A DNA stretch of 64,000 nucleotides, taken from positions 252,527,956-252,591,955 of the forward strand of contig NC_081824.1 in the NCBI RefSeq assembly GCF_030867095.1. The letters run 5' to 3'. The notes beneath the pieces were generated by a model, which did not search any database, was not told the origin of the DNA, and saw only the letters and a program-made list of their open reading frames with translations. Of the stretch, positions 34,080 to 44,977 are shown in pieces (within the stretch, counting starts at the first letter, position 1; every line of letters begins with the position of its first letter). The translations under genes were made by a program, and so were the position numbers. Source of the stretch: Alligator mississippiensis (lineage: Eukaryota; Chordata; Crocodylia; Alligatoridae).

Positions 34080-36300
34080 GCAGGGTTGGTAGGGACCATA
34101 GGAGGTCATCTAGCCCAACCCCCTGCTCAAAGCAGGGCCATCCGCAAACTAGATCATCCCAGCCAAAGCTTTGTCTAGCCAGGTTTTGAAAAACCCCAAA
34201 GATGGAGCTTTCACCACCTCTCTGGGTAACCTGTTCCAGTGTTTTACTACCCTCCGAGTGAGAAAATTCTTTCTAATACCTAATTTAAACTTTTATTGCT
34301 GCAACTTGAGACCATTGCTCTTTGTTCTCTTATCTGCCACCAGTGAGAACAGTCTAGCTCCATCCTCTTTTGAACCCCTCTTCAAGTAGTTGAAGACTTA
34401 TTAAGTCTCCTCTCAGTCTCCTCTTCTCTAGATTAAATAAGCCCAGTTCCCCCAGTCTTTCCTCATATAAGTCATGTTTCCCAGCCTCCTCACCATTTTT
34501 GTTGCCCTCCACTGAACTCTCTCCAATTTGTCCACATCCTTTTTGTAGTAAGGGGGCCCAAAACTGAACATAGTATTCCAGATGTGGCTTTACCAGTGCT
34601 GAATAGAGGGGAATAATTACTTCCCTTGATCTACTGGCAACACACCTACCAATGCAGCCCAGTATGCCATTCGCCTTCTTGGCAGCTAGGGCACACTGCT
34701 GGCTCATATTCAACTTATGTATAAGCTGTAACCCCCAGGTCCTTTTCTGCAGAGCTGCTGCCCAGCCAATCAGCCCCCAGCCTGTACTGGTTCATGGGAT
34801 TGTTCTGTCCTAAGTGCAGGACTTTGCATTTGTCCTTGTTGAACCTCTTGAGATTTCTTTTGGCCCAATCCTCCAATTTGTCTAGATCACTCTGAATCTT
34901 AGTCCTACCATCCAGCATATCAACTACTCCCCCCAGCTTGGTGTCACCTGAAGACTTGCACTCAATGCCATCTTCCAGGTCATTGATGAAGACAATGAAC
35001 AAAACCAGCCCCAGAGCCAACCCCTGGGGGACTCTACTTGACACCAGCTGCCAACTAGACATCGAGTCATTGATTATTAATCTCTAACCCCAATGCTCCA
35101 GCCAGTTTTCCATCTACCTTATAGTCCATTCATCCAGTCCATAATTCCTTAGCTTGTCTGCAAGAATGTTGTAGGAGACCGTATCAAAAGCCTTGCTAAA
35201 ATCAAGGTACACCACATCCACTCTTCTCCCCACAGCCGCAGATCCAGTCACCTTGTCATAGAAGACAATCAGGTTAGTTAGGCATGACTTGCCCCTGGTG
35301 ACTCCATGCTGACTATTCCCAATCACCCTTTTCTTCTCTAAGTGCTTACAAATGGATTTCTTGAGGATCTGCTCTGTTATTTTTTTCCAGGGACTGAGGT
35401 GAGGCTGACTGGTCTGTAGTTCCCTGGATCCTCCTTTTTCTCTTTCTTAAATATGGGTACTATGTTTGCCCTTTCCCAATCATCTGGGACCTCTCCTGAT
35501 CACCATGAGTTTTCAAGGATGATGGCCAGTGGCTCTGCAATCACATCAGCCAACTCCCTCAGCACCCTTAGGTGCATCCCATCTGGCCCCATTGACTTGT
35601 ACACATCCAGCTTTTCTAAGTAGTGCCTAACCTGTTCTTGCACCACTGAGGGCTGCTCACCTCCTCCCCAAACTGTGCTGCCCGGTGCAGTAGCCTGGGA
35701 GCTGCCCTTGCCTGTGAAGACAGAGGCAAAAAACCCATTGAGCACTTCAGCATTTTTCTACATCCTCTATACAAAGTTGCCTCCTCCATTCAGTAAGGGA
35801 CCCCCCACTTTCTCTGACCCTCCTCTTCCTACCAACATACTTGCAGAAAACCTTATTATGCTTCGCATCCCTTGCTAGCTGCAATTCTAGCTGCGCTTTG
35901 ACCTTCCTGACTTCATCCCTGCATGCCCGAGCAATGCTCTCATATTCTTCCCCAGTTATTTCCTCAAATTTCCACTTATTATAAACTGCTTTTTTGTGAT
36001 GTAGTTTCTGGAAGAGTTCCCTACTAAGCCAAGCTGGTTTTCTGCCATACTTGCTAGTTTTCCTGTGCATCGGGATGGTTTGCTCCTGCACTCTCAGTAA
36101 GTCTTCCTTAAAGTACAACCTGGACTCCTCTCTCTCTCTCAGACAGGCTTCCCAGGGGATCCTGCCCATGAGTTCCCTGAGCAAGTCAAAGTCTGCTTTT
36201 CTGGGTCCTTACTCTGCTGTTCTCCATCCTTCCTTTCCTTGGGATCATTCCCCACCAGTTCTTCCCTGTTTGTGAGCACCAGGTCAAGAAGAGTATTCTT
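34080..36300 (-). mobile_element. 5'-truncated CR1 LINE of a second subfamily
   Basis: The 3' region (34080-34170) reads GCAGGGTTGGTAGGGACC, GTCATCTAGCCCAACCCCCTGCTC, which differs in detail from the 29050 element. Polymerase remnants follow up to about 36290. The copy starts within the endonuclease/linker region and lacks ORF1. It lies in the same orientation as the larger CR1, about 0.6 kb away. Confidence 0.9.
34354..36184 (-). pseudogene. CR1 ORF2 remnant: reverse transcriptase
   Basis: Minus-strand order: linker (36184-35747, with EACLREREESRLYFKEDLL and KTSKYGRKPAWLSRE); 35745-35500 ([20 protein letters not shown]); motif A (35326-35114, VVYLDFSKAFDTVSYNIL); motif B region (35062 onward, SSRVPQGLALGLVLF); then SGDTKL where the catalytic FADD is expected, KDKCKVLHLGQNNP, and the C-terminal part to 34354 ([19 protein letters not shown]). 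The loss of the first catalytic Asp, the altered motif B and the frame breaks show that it is dead. Confidence 0.9.
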
Positions 36301-36343
36301 CAAGAAAAGCATACATACCAGGTCAAGAAGAGTATACTTCCTT
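36283..36343. repeat. Short local duplication at the CR1 5' edge
   Basis: ACCAGGTCAAGAAGAGTAT occurs at about 36280 and again at about 36318, separated by ~19 bases. It marks the 5' boundary of the CR1 copy and may have arisen during its integration or by later slippage. Confidence 0.7.
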
Positions 36344-39300
36344 AGTCCTCCTTTTAAAGCTGAGCCCCTTGCATTTAATAGTCATTGGATAAGATGAACT
36401 GAGGGCAGTGAAGGGTTGGGGAAGCTTCCATCCCATTGGAAGCAAGGATCTAGGCTAGAACAAAAGCCCTGTTCCCTTCCAAAGGAGCTTCTATCTCACC
36501 AAGCCACATACTATAGAGCTGGCCCTCATCCTTCTGAACCCCCTCGTGGCTGTCCAGGAAGCCAGTTTCAAATGGCGAGCTGGAGTAAGGGTTGGATAAT
36601 GTCAAACCTCTGGCTTGGTGGTTAGAGTGCTGTACTAGGAAGTCAAAGACCTATAAGAACCTGGGTCTCCAACTTCCTGGACAAATGCCCTCGCCGATCA
36701 GCTTCTGCAAATAGAAAATAGGAGGGAAATCTCTCTCTTCACCCCTCCAAATCAGTCAGATTTTTTGCTGGGCAGCATTTTGTGACTTACACACACCCAG
36801 CATAGGTGCGCATACAGCCTCATAACCTGCCTGGCCAGCTCATAACCTACTGACATGCTCAGTTCACATGTCCCTATTTACATGCCCACATTGCAGGGGG
36901 AAAAGAAACACTACCTATGCATAACCCTAACCTAACCCCACTTAGACAGCTGGAAAATTGCCACTAAGCACATTACCATTTGCTAGCTCAAGCTTTGGAA
37001 ATGTCACATGGGAGATGACAGGGGGAGAGGCAGCAAGCAGATCACTAGCTGAGACCTCTGACATGTCCAGCTACAGGAAACATGTTCCCACAAGTTTCAC
37101 TGCTCTCAGCCCAGCATGTCCTGTTAGCTTCTTCCATTCCAAATGTAGCTGAACTAGTGCTGTCTTGCATGACACACCAGTTATGCTTAAGGTGCTTAAA
37201 CATGCTGAATTTAACCAAGTAACGCACAGTCCCAGAAATCAAATCCTACTGAATTTAAGTCTGTATTTGAAGCCCTTGTTGACTCAGGGCCTAGAGCAAG
37301 ACTCAAGGTATGTCTATACCACTTTCATGCAGTGTCAGGGTACCACGCTGACATTCACCACACTTGCTCTGTGTGCATGACTACCCAAACCCACAGTAGC
37401 ATACCCATCTGCTTTAGTATGATGCTAGGTGCCAAGAAGGCTCTGCCTCTCAGGAAAGTTTATTGGCCTGTGTCCAGCACTGCACTGAGTGGGTCAGCAT
37501 CTCTGTAGCCTGCCTCAGGGAGGTGCTGCTCAGCACTGTACTAGGGCAGGACAGACTGCACTCCCAGGGAAAAGGGTTTTGTATTGTGTGAAGGGGTGCT
37601 AGGACTCTATTTCCCTGGTGCCAAGAACAATAAGGATTGGACATGAATTTTTCCAGCCATTTCAGCTACGCTTGCAGGTATGAGTTCTGTTTGTTTTGAA
37701 GAATAGTCATGGGCTCTTGCCTTTCCAAACACCCAAACACATACCAAGCCAGCACCTCACGCCACAACACAGGAGGTCTGTCAAAAGGGCATGTTTCTTG
37801 CTCCAGCTCCTGTGGCCCTACATCAACAGTGGACAAAAGCAATCAAAGCAGCACTTGGCATTCATTCACCAGGGTAGCTTGGGTTCCTTAATTTGGAGCA
37901 TGCCAACTCTGTAGTCCAAGGGGAACCTGCACCTTATGTAGACATAACTGAGTGAATCTGAAACTGGCTAGTGTGGGTACTGAGAATAACCACCTGGCTG
38001 CTGCAGTAGGCAGACCAACGTAGCCAAACTATCCAAGTACTTATACTGGGTCCATGAGGGATTTTGCTGTGGTGAGCTCCAGGCTGTGCTAGCTGTGCTG
38101 TTTTGGGGATATGAGCTGGCTAATTTAATGCTCATGTGAGACTTCGTATCCAAGCTGCAATCACATTGCATACTGCAATAGAAACATAACCTCTGTCAGC
38201 CAAACCACATTGAGACACACCCTCCCCCTCCTCCTCCACCTCCCTTTTGGGATACGGAGGCCAGACTTCTTTATATTAGGAGGAACTGGATGGAGTAGCT
38301 CCCCTGAGGATGGTAGTTATGCTGTTTTACAGCTGTGGGGGCCCTTAGGAGTTGTTCAACCCAAGACTTTCTGGTGATTACGGAAGGCTGAAGAACCGTT
38401 AAACCACTGCCCCCCTCCCACCTCCCCTATGGCATCAGCTGCAGTTAGAAAGGAGTCCAAAGAGGGCGGACCACTCATTTCTGGCAGCTCAGCTTTCTGG
38501 GCAATGAGTCACTTGTTTCTATTAGAAGTGCCTGCATGCTTGCCTAGAGAGGCTGCTTATTTTTGCAGGCGTTGTAGGCATAATCCCAGCACACACATCT
38601 TACACGAGCATTTTTATGTCTGTTGGCAGCCACGCAAGGGAAAGTAGTTTGTGTGAAGGGCCAGAGCTGAGGGGGATGAGGGGAGAGTGGCGGGAGTATC
38701 AGAGTCACCCTGGTGGCTCTCTTAGGATGCAAGTTGTGGGCTCTGCATTCTTTTACAGAGGTTTATTTGCTTTATGCATGGCTTTATTCATGGTTTTGTT
38801 TCAAAAGGCTGGCGCGCTTGGAGTTTGCTTCTTCGGCTCATTCTCAAGGAAGCAGCTGACACGCTTGAAACTGGGCACTGCAGAAGACAGGCACAGCGTA
38901 GGGAAAAGAAGAGGCAGGGAGGAGACTACTGGAGGACCTGTGGGAATGCAAAAGTGAAGGGGTGGGAAGGGCTGGAGGTGGTTTGCCTGCTTTTTCAAGA
39001 GTCTCTCTGGGGACACTGTCAAGTTCTGCTCCATCAGAAACAGTTTCGTCTCAGGTGCTCACAAAATATTTGTGAGGAGCTTGGGCTTTGTCTTCAGACT
39101 AGTGTAGATTTGCACTACGGATCAGGTAGCTGAGAAGACACTGCTGGAAGGCAAAGACTCTGCTCTCCCCTGACCAGGTCTTCTCAGCCCCTCCAAACTT
39201 GAAATGCCACAAGATGACCAATGCAAGCAATGTGTGTGGATTAGCACCTCCCTGTTTAGTCTTCCAGGAGCAAATTTGCAGCCAGTTTGTTCAATAATAG

Positions 39301-40796
39301 CCGTGTTGCCAAACTCCTCCAAGGCTGGTCATTTACACAAAAGACTATCTTTGTCCAAATAGAAATGCAAAACATTTAGATGCATTTAACCCTTACCTGG
39401 AAAACTTGTCTCTTCAGCACAGAGTTAGGTGTTGACAGTGCTCCTTGTTAAAATCCAGATAGTGCACCACTCAACCAGGCTACAATGGCCAAGGAAAGGG
39501 TAAGAGTCCACTGAATGAGGAGCTAGCTGGGGGCAGAAAGCATTGGGACCTGTTCCCAGCTCTGCCATCGGTGTGTTCAGCAATGGGTGACCAGTCTGTA
39601 AGGAATCAGTCTACAAAGCTGAACACTAAGATGCCTGACGCTCAAAGCAGAAACCATAGCCCAGGCTCCCTACACTGTGCACCTCACCCCACCTCTTTCC
39701 TGAATGTAGGTAAAACTCAGGACTGCAGGAAGGTGCCCCTCTCCACTTAGGTTTCACAACCCTCAACCCTTCTCTGGAAGCAGGCACCCAAGCTGCCTCT
39801 TTCCAAAAATACCCAAGCAGGAGTCAGTTTTTTTCTTTCAAAGCGCAGCTTACAGTACTGCCACCCCCACTTGCTCAGTGGTTAGCACACTTGCCCAAGA
39901 AGTGGGAAACCTGGGGTTTTAGGCTCATCCTGACCCAAGGAGATTGAAGCCTACATATCTCCTCCTTACTTTTCCCTGGGCACTACCCATCTAGTTGGGG
40001 GGGCACGACCTATGACCTGAAGAACCAGTGGACCTGACCCATGGGAAAGGGGCTTCAGCAGCAGGCACTTTCCCATTTTCCTGCAGGGACAAGCAGCAGA
40101 AGCCAGCTCCTAGTCCCCGCCTACCTACTTCTGACCTAGGATGGGTCATTCCAAGCTGCAGCCAGAAAATGTTGCCACCCCTAACTTAGCCTGTAGAATG
40201 AGGCAGAGGTGTGCTGGAGGAGTGGCACAGTCATGGCCTACAGCTACAGCAAGAGCTCCACCTTGCTTAAATTCATCAAAGATTCACAGAACCAAAAATG
40301 ATGAACAAAAGCATAACACTGTTGGGATACTCAACAGGGAGAGGGCACCTTTTGGAGAAGGGACTCCAACCTAGGACCATTCCTGTATTTCACATTTAAC
40401 CACCACTGAATACAATGCATCAGCAGGGACCAGAAGCTAGCACTACCGCCTCCGAGTTGACTGCCCTAACCACCAAGCTAGGGAACCACACTGTTGCTTG
40501 TGCACATCCTTGCATATTTTTCATCTCTCAGAGTACCATAGCTGACTCTAAAAAAAGCAGAACTGCTTCAATAGGAAGGGCAAAGAGTGTGCCATCTTGT
40601 GATATCCTATATCATGGGGGTTGGGGCCCCCTCCTGGGATGGGGGTTTGAACCCTACACCTCCACCTCAGCACACTAAGCTCTCTGATACAAGGGGAAGG
40701 CACCTCTTCCTCAACTTGCATTTTGTATGGAGCCTGACTGCAGCCAGGTACAAGTTTGGGTTAACTGAGTAAGTAAGAAAGTATTTAAGAACAATT
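36344..40796. other. Anonymous intergenic DNA
   Basis: No supported gene. Near 36612-36660 (GGTGGTTAGAGTGCTGTACT, then GAACCTGGGTCTCC) and 39875-39930 (TGCTCAGTGGTTAGCACACT, then GAAGTGGGAAACCTGGGG) there are tRNA-like A-box/B-box arrangements of the type found at the heads of old SINEs. 37310-37340 resembles the end of a small MITE. Frames around 38616-39133 are not recognised. Confidence 0.45.
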
Positions 40797-40877
40797 TTAT
40801 ACATATATGTATGTATGTATGTATGTATGTGTGTGTGTGTGTATGTATGTGTATGTGTATACACACACACACACATA
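40797..40877. repeat. Compound microsatellite (TATG)n(TG)n...(AC)n
   Basis: Runs of ATGT, GT and then ACAC stand in opposite order around 40860, so the tract is partly self-complementary (GTGTATGTGTATAC...ACACACAC). The minus-strand frame through it is pure His/Thr/Tyr repeat and is not a gene. Confidence 0.95.
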
Positions 40878-42461
40878 TACTTATATTTTAAACATTTTTT
40901 TAATATAATTTACAAACAAACACCATACTGGTACAGAAAATAAAAGACGTTAACATATTCTGTGCAAGGGGCTGGTCTGTGATTAGAGGAAGTTACAAGT
41001 GGATGCCGTAAGTAAGTCTAAGTGATGGGTGTAGCCCTTTTGTACTCAATATTGCTACCTCCTCCCTCTCCTTGGAGACAGGGCACAGCAAGGAAACAGA
41101 ATAAGTGTATCCACAGAGAAGGTCTTAACCATTTTCTGTCTTCTAGCTGCAGACGCTGGTTGGATTTTACTCTTGCTATCAGATGTCAGTGGCTTTACAT
41201 ACACAGAGTGCAGCCCTCCCTCAATGTTGGTTTACATAATTTTCCTGTGCTTCTGGGCCCGCTTTACACTTTGGCACCTCCTCATCAGAACTGTACCTAG
41301 ACCCCTGGTGGCCCTGGGCAAGCTTTTAGTATCGAGTCCCCCTTCGCTAGAGATAATGATAATAATAATTTTTAAATTACTATGTTCGGGCCCCCTGTCC
41401 GTCTAGGCCCCAGGCAGCCACCCAGTACACCCATGCCTGTATCTAGCCCTGCTTATCATTCAGCCTTAGGTCATATAGGATCCACTGAACTTGTTTGGAA
41501 GGTCAATTTGCCCATAACAGGTTCCTTCTGTTTTTTTAACTACAGGGCTGATCACCAAGAGATTCCCTGATCTCTACTTTTTTTGTAGCAAAAGCTTGGA
41601 AGACTGTGTACAATACACAATTGTAGAGTGTTCCTTGATAAGAAGTTCACGGCCCCACAGCAAAGTAAGAGTCTCGTGGCTTCTCATGTCCACTAGTTAT
41701 CTTTCACATTCATCATGGTTCTTCATAAAATTCACATTGGCTTGAGCAGCTAGAACCATCACCCCACTTTCAAAAATGATGAGCGAGTCCCTAAAATCAT
41801 GTACACCTTTTACATGTGAAAGTGGTAATCTTTCCCCTTTGCCTGCTAGCTTCAGAGCAGGTGATGACATTCAAGCCTCTCTCGACAACCAGGAGGGCCA
41901 AAAATTCATTAACTTTCTTTCTGATTTGTATTTTCATTCTCTCACAGACTCGCAGTGTTGGAATGGACCCTATGAATCGTCTACATCCAAGCCTCTCTGC
42001 ATGTTCAAGATACGAATACAGAACCTTGGGCTTTAAGCATACTCAAATACTCCAAGACTTGCAACTCCAAAAAAATAGAGTTTTCACAGCACTTGCATAA
42101 GTCCAGCTTCCATTCCAGTTCAAGAGCAGGTTGGGTCCTTAGCTCAGAAAGTCACTTCTAAAGAACTGAAGATCATTCTTTCCCATCTTCCGCTGAGTTC
42201 CACCAAGGGAAAGAATTTAGAAGAGACTGATTTACTGCTGCAGGCTGAACCAGTCTTTTCTCTGAATCTGTTTCTCTTTTGCATCTAAACTGTACAAAAA
42301 TCAGCTGTATATCGCATGGATTAGTTTTTCATACACATCAGGGATAGGGTGATGTTAATCGCTAAGAATTGGCATGAATAAATGAAGCACTGTGACTGGT
42401 TGTAAAAATTAAGGACTGAAGGGATGAATGGGAAGGCATTTGGCATATGACCCAGTAGATG

Positions 42462-42600
42462 TCCATCTTCAAACAATCCCAGTACGTCCATCTTCAAAAC
42501 AATCTCCGTATGGAAAGAAAATACGTCCCAGGAAGATAAAAAAGTGGTCTCTGTATTGGAAAGAAAATATGTCCCAGGAAGATAAAAACAGTGGTCTCCT
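42462..42600. repeat. Two adjacent imperfect tandem duplications
   Basis: GTCCATCTTCAAA(A)CAATC occurs twice (about 42460 and 42486). Directly after, a unit of about 45 bp containing TGGAAAGAAAATA(C/T)GTCCCAGG and AAGATAAAAA(A/C)AGTGGTCTC occurs twice (about 42510 and 42556). This is local slippage-type duplication in A-rich DNA. Confidence 0.85.
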
Positions 42601-42749
42601 TATAAGAGTTTACTACACCACGACATAGCAGAGCCTTCCAGGACAGATGACATTCATTACAGTTTCTTTGCTTAGCTCTTCTTTTGTCATAGCACAGTAG
42701 AGTTTGGCTCGCTGGACTGTAACCCTGGCTCCTTTCACAGTTTAAACGC
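42500..42749 (-). other. Weak candidate exon with a 3' splice site
   Basis: On the minus strand a pyrimidine-rich ATATGTTTTTATTTCAG ends at 42750, and the sequence after it is open for about 83 codons in one frame (starting with one leftover base, then Arg-Leu-Asn-Cys). In another frame it would stop after about four codons (Ala-Phe-Lys-Leu-stop), as a terminal exon might. There is no recognised family and no partner exon. Part of the open frame runs through the A-rich tandem duplication. Confidence 0.15.
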
Positions 42750-43097
42750 CTGAAATAAAAACATATGGATTTATGAGGTCTGTTATTCTAGTCAGTGAAT
42801 CTTTAGTGGTGCTATTAGTGTCATGTAGAGGGAAAAAAACCTCATAAGGCTACTCTAGCTTATTCCCCACTTCCCTTACCAGAATAAACTACATGGCTTA
42901 AGTTTGTGGAGTGGTGTCTGAGTCATGCAGCCTGGTTTTTATGAGGTTTTTCTGGTATAAGTGCACCCACAGTTGAAATTGTATTGCTTGAACTGGACAC
43001 ACAAAAAATTATACATGTAATCAAAATAGCTAAATCAGTACAAAAAGGAGGTGTAGACAAGAGCTGGGCAAATAATGAATTGTTTATTCTAATGTCT

Positions 43098-43137
43098 GGA
43101 CAATAAAATAAAATAAATTAAATTAAATTAAATTAAA
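43098..43137. repeat. A/T-rich (AAATT)n-type microsatellite
   Basis: AAAATAAAATAAATTAAATT followed by further AAATT units. Confidence 0.9.
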
Positions 43138-44801
43138 GTTGAGATGAAGCAATACAGAATGTTTAATAATGCTGTGATGATACCAAAAAAAGACAAAACC
43201 AAACAGAAAGATGTTTCAGGTCAACCCCATACATTTCATTCTACCTGAAAAGTAATATGTTATTCCATTTTCAGCTCCTTTCGCCCCTTTTAAAAACTTT
43301 TTCTTTTTAAAAAATTCAACCCAATCTTTACATGAAAAAAGCTGTTGCACAACCCATCCAGTCAAGAAGCTTTGCTTTGAAAATCTTAAAATAAGGTGTT
43401 CAGCAATTTCCAATATGAATTATTATAATGTTTTGAAAACCTTAAAATGTTTTGACATGTTCAAAATGGTTCATCCTATTTTTTCAGCTGAAATCCTTTG
43501 CTAAATTTAATCCAATTATACAGGTACTCCAAAATGACAAATTTCAGCCAATTTACTACTGGTCAAACCCTTTTTACTCAGCTCTAGGGTAGACCAGGCC
43601 TTACAGGATAAAAACTCAAAACACAGGAAGCCACCCTCGCTCTCTACCTTGGGTTCAGTTCTCAGTTACCCTATATACCATGCTGGAAGTGTAAAGTAGC
43701 TCCACCCTGAATGGCAATCAGGCCCCTTGTGGAACAAACTGCCCAAGTGCAAAGCAGGTGCAGCGGTCTCTCAAATCAGACCAGGTGCAATTTGTGGGAA
43801 CTGCGTACATTGACAGGATTGTAACCGTATAGTGTTTGGGGCTGTTACTGTAAACTAACAACAGAGGATAAAGAAAGGATGCTTATAACCAAAAAAGCAG
43901 AGGTTATCAGCAGCAAATACATCACAGGTCCCAAAACCAGTGTGGTTGATTGCCCTGATTATGTGGATTTAAAGTTCATAGTAGATCAATGCTGAGGTTT
44001 GTGAGGCCCCTGTCAGACATTAATTTAAATGCACCTTGGGATCTGATCCCAGCAACTGAGCCTCCAGCTATGCCACAGGTGCACGGCAGTTGCATGGCAG
44101 GAGGTGCAATTTGGGATTGAGGATCAGATCCCAATCACACCCTAGTTGGTAGTACAGGGGGAGTCTGAGATTATGATCCTGGACTCCCCCTTCACTGGCA
44201 AACTGAAAGCCACATGCCCATAGGTCTGGGACCGGGGCCAACAATAAGCTGACTGTCAGGCAGGCAGGGACTGCACTGGGGCTGGTTGAAGACCCTGGTG
44301 TGGTTACTGGCCCAAAGCAATCATCAACTCAGCCGTAGATTCAGTTTAGGAAGCCATATAAACCAGCCACAAAACTGTTCTATGTTATATGTGGAACAAT
44401 GTTATAGCTAGTTTGCCATTTCTTGGCACCTTAAATTGGGCACAGAGCTGGAGCTGATGATGTGAGTGACTGCCCAGGGGCCCCGTGGTCAGGAAGGCAC
44501 CCCCCACCCCCCGCCCCTTCCACACACACACTTGTGAAATAGCTCAATCACCTGTGGAAACAAATACTGCCCCCTAGCCGCTGATCCCTCTGTTGATCTA
44601 ACAAAATGGTGCTGGCCTCCAGGGCTGTTAGAAGCCTAATGCCTGTACTGAGGTGCACAGACACACTCCAAAGCAGCATATACCCACCACTCACCACCCT
44701 CATCCATGGCTTCCTGCTGACAGCAGCATCCAGCAGGAGGCCAAGGAGCTTACTGCACCCCTAGGCCAGCTGTTCAGGGCCCCTGCAAACATACACAACA
44801 A

Positions 44802-44977
44802 GGTGGCCATCATAGAGGATATTCCAGTTTTCTGCTACTCTGTCCTCTATTGATACAAAACCCAATGCCTTTATGCCCTCTATTTTTCTCTTGAAGAGAA
44901 GAATAGAGGACATAAAGGCATCCAGTTTCATATCAAGAGGACAGAGGACAACTGGACTGTCCGCTATGATGGCCACC
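44802..44977. mobile_element. Palindromic MITE (foldback element, arms about 88 bp)
   Basis: GGTGGCCATCATAG at 44802 is repeated inverted at 44964-44977, and the match continues inward on both sides (TCCAGTT, CTGTCCTCT, AATGCCTTTATG/CATAAAGGCAT, CCTCTATT/AATAGAGG) to a centre near 44893 (CTCTTGAAGAG). The whole 176 bp can fold into one long hairpin with a few mismatches. The start resembles the 'GGGTGACCA...GGACAGTCC' type of palindromic element known in vertebrates. It is non-coding; the frames on the two strands mirror each other. Confidence 0.8.

Larger units (their letters stand above)
40878..44801. other. Anonymous intergenic DNA
   Basis: No supported gene. 41280-41460 has weak inverted ends (CTGTACCTAGACCC against GGGCTAGATACAGG) and may be a small hAT-like MITE. 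Around 44020-44180 lies a sequence related to 45540-45660 (both contain GCATGGCAGGAGG and a TGATCC/GGATCA inverted pair), probably an unnamed repeat. Tandem duplications and an (AATTA)n tract are listed separately. Confidence 0.45.

Noticed and set aside
36612-36660. Possible tRNA gene (A- and B-box-like motifs), also at 39875-39930
   Set aside because: No cloverleaf can be assembled: acceptor and anticodon stems are not evident. The pattern fits a decayed tRNA-derived SINE head.
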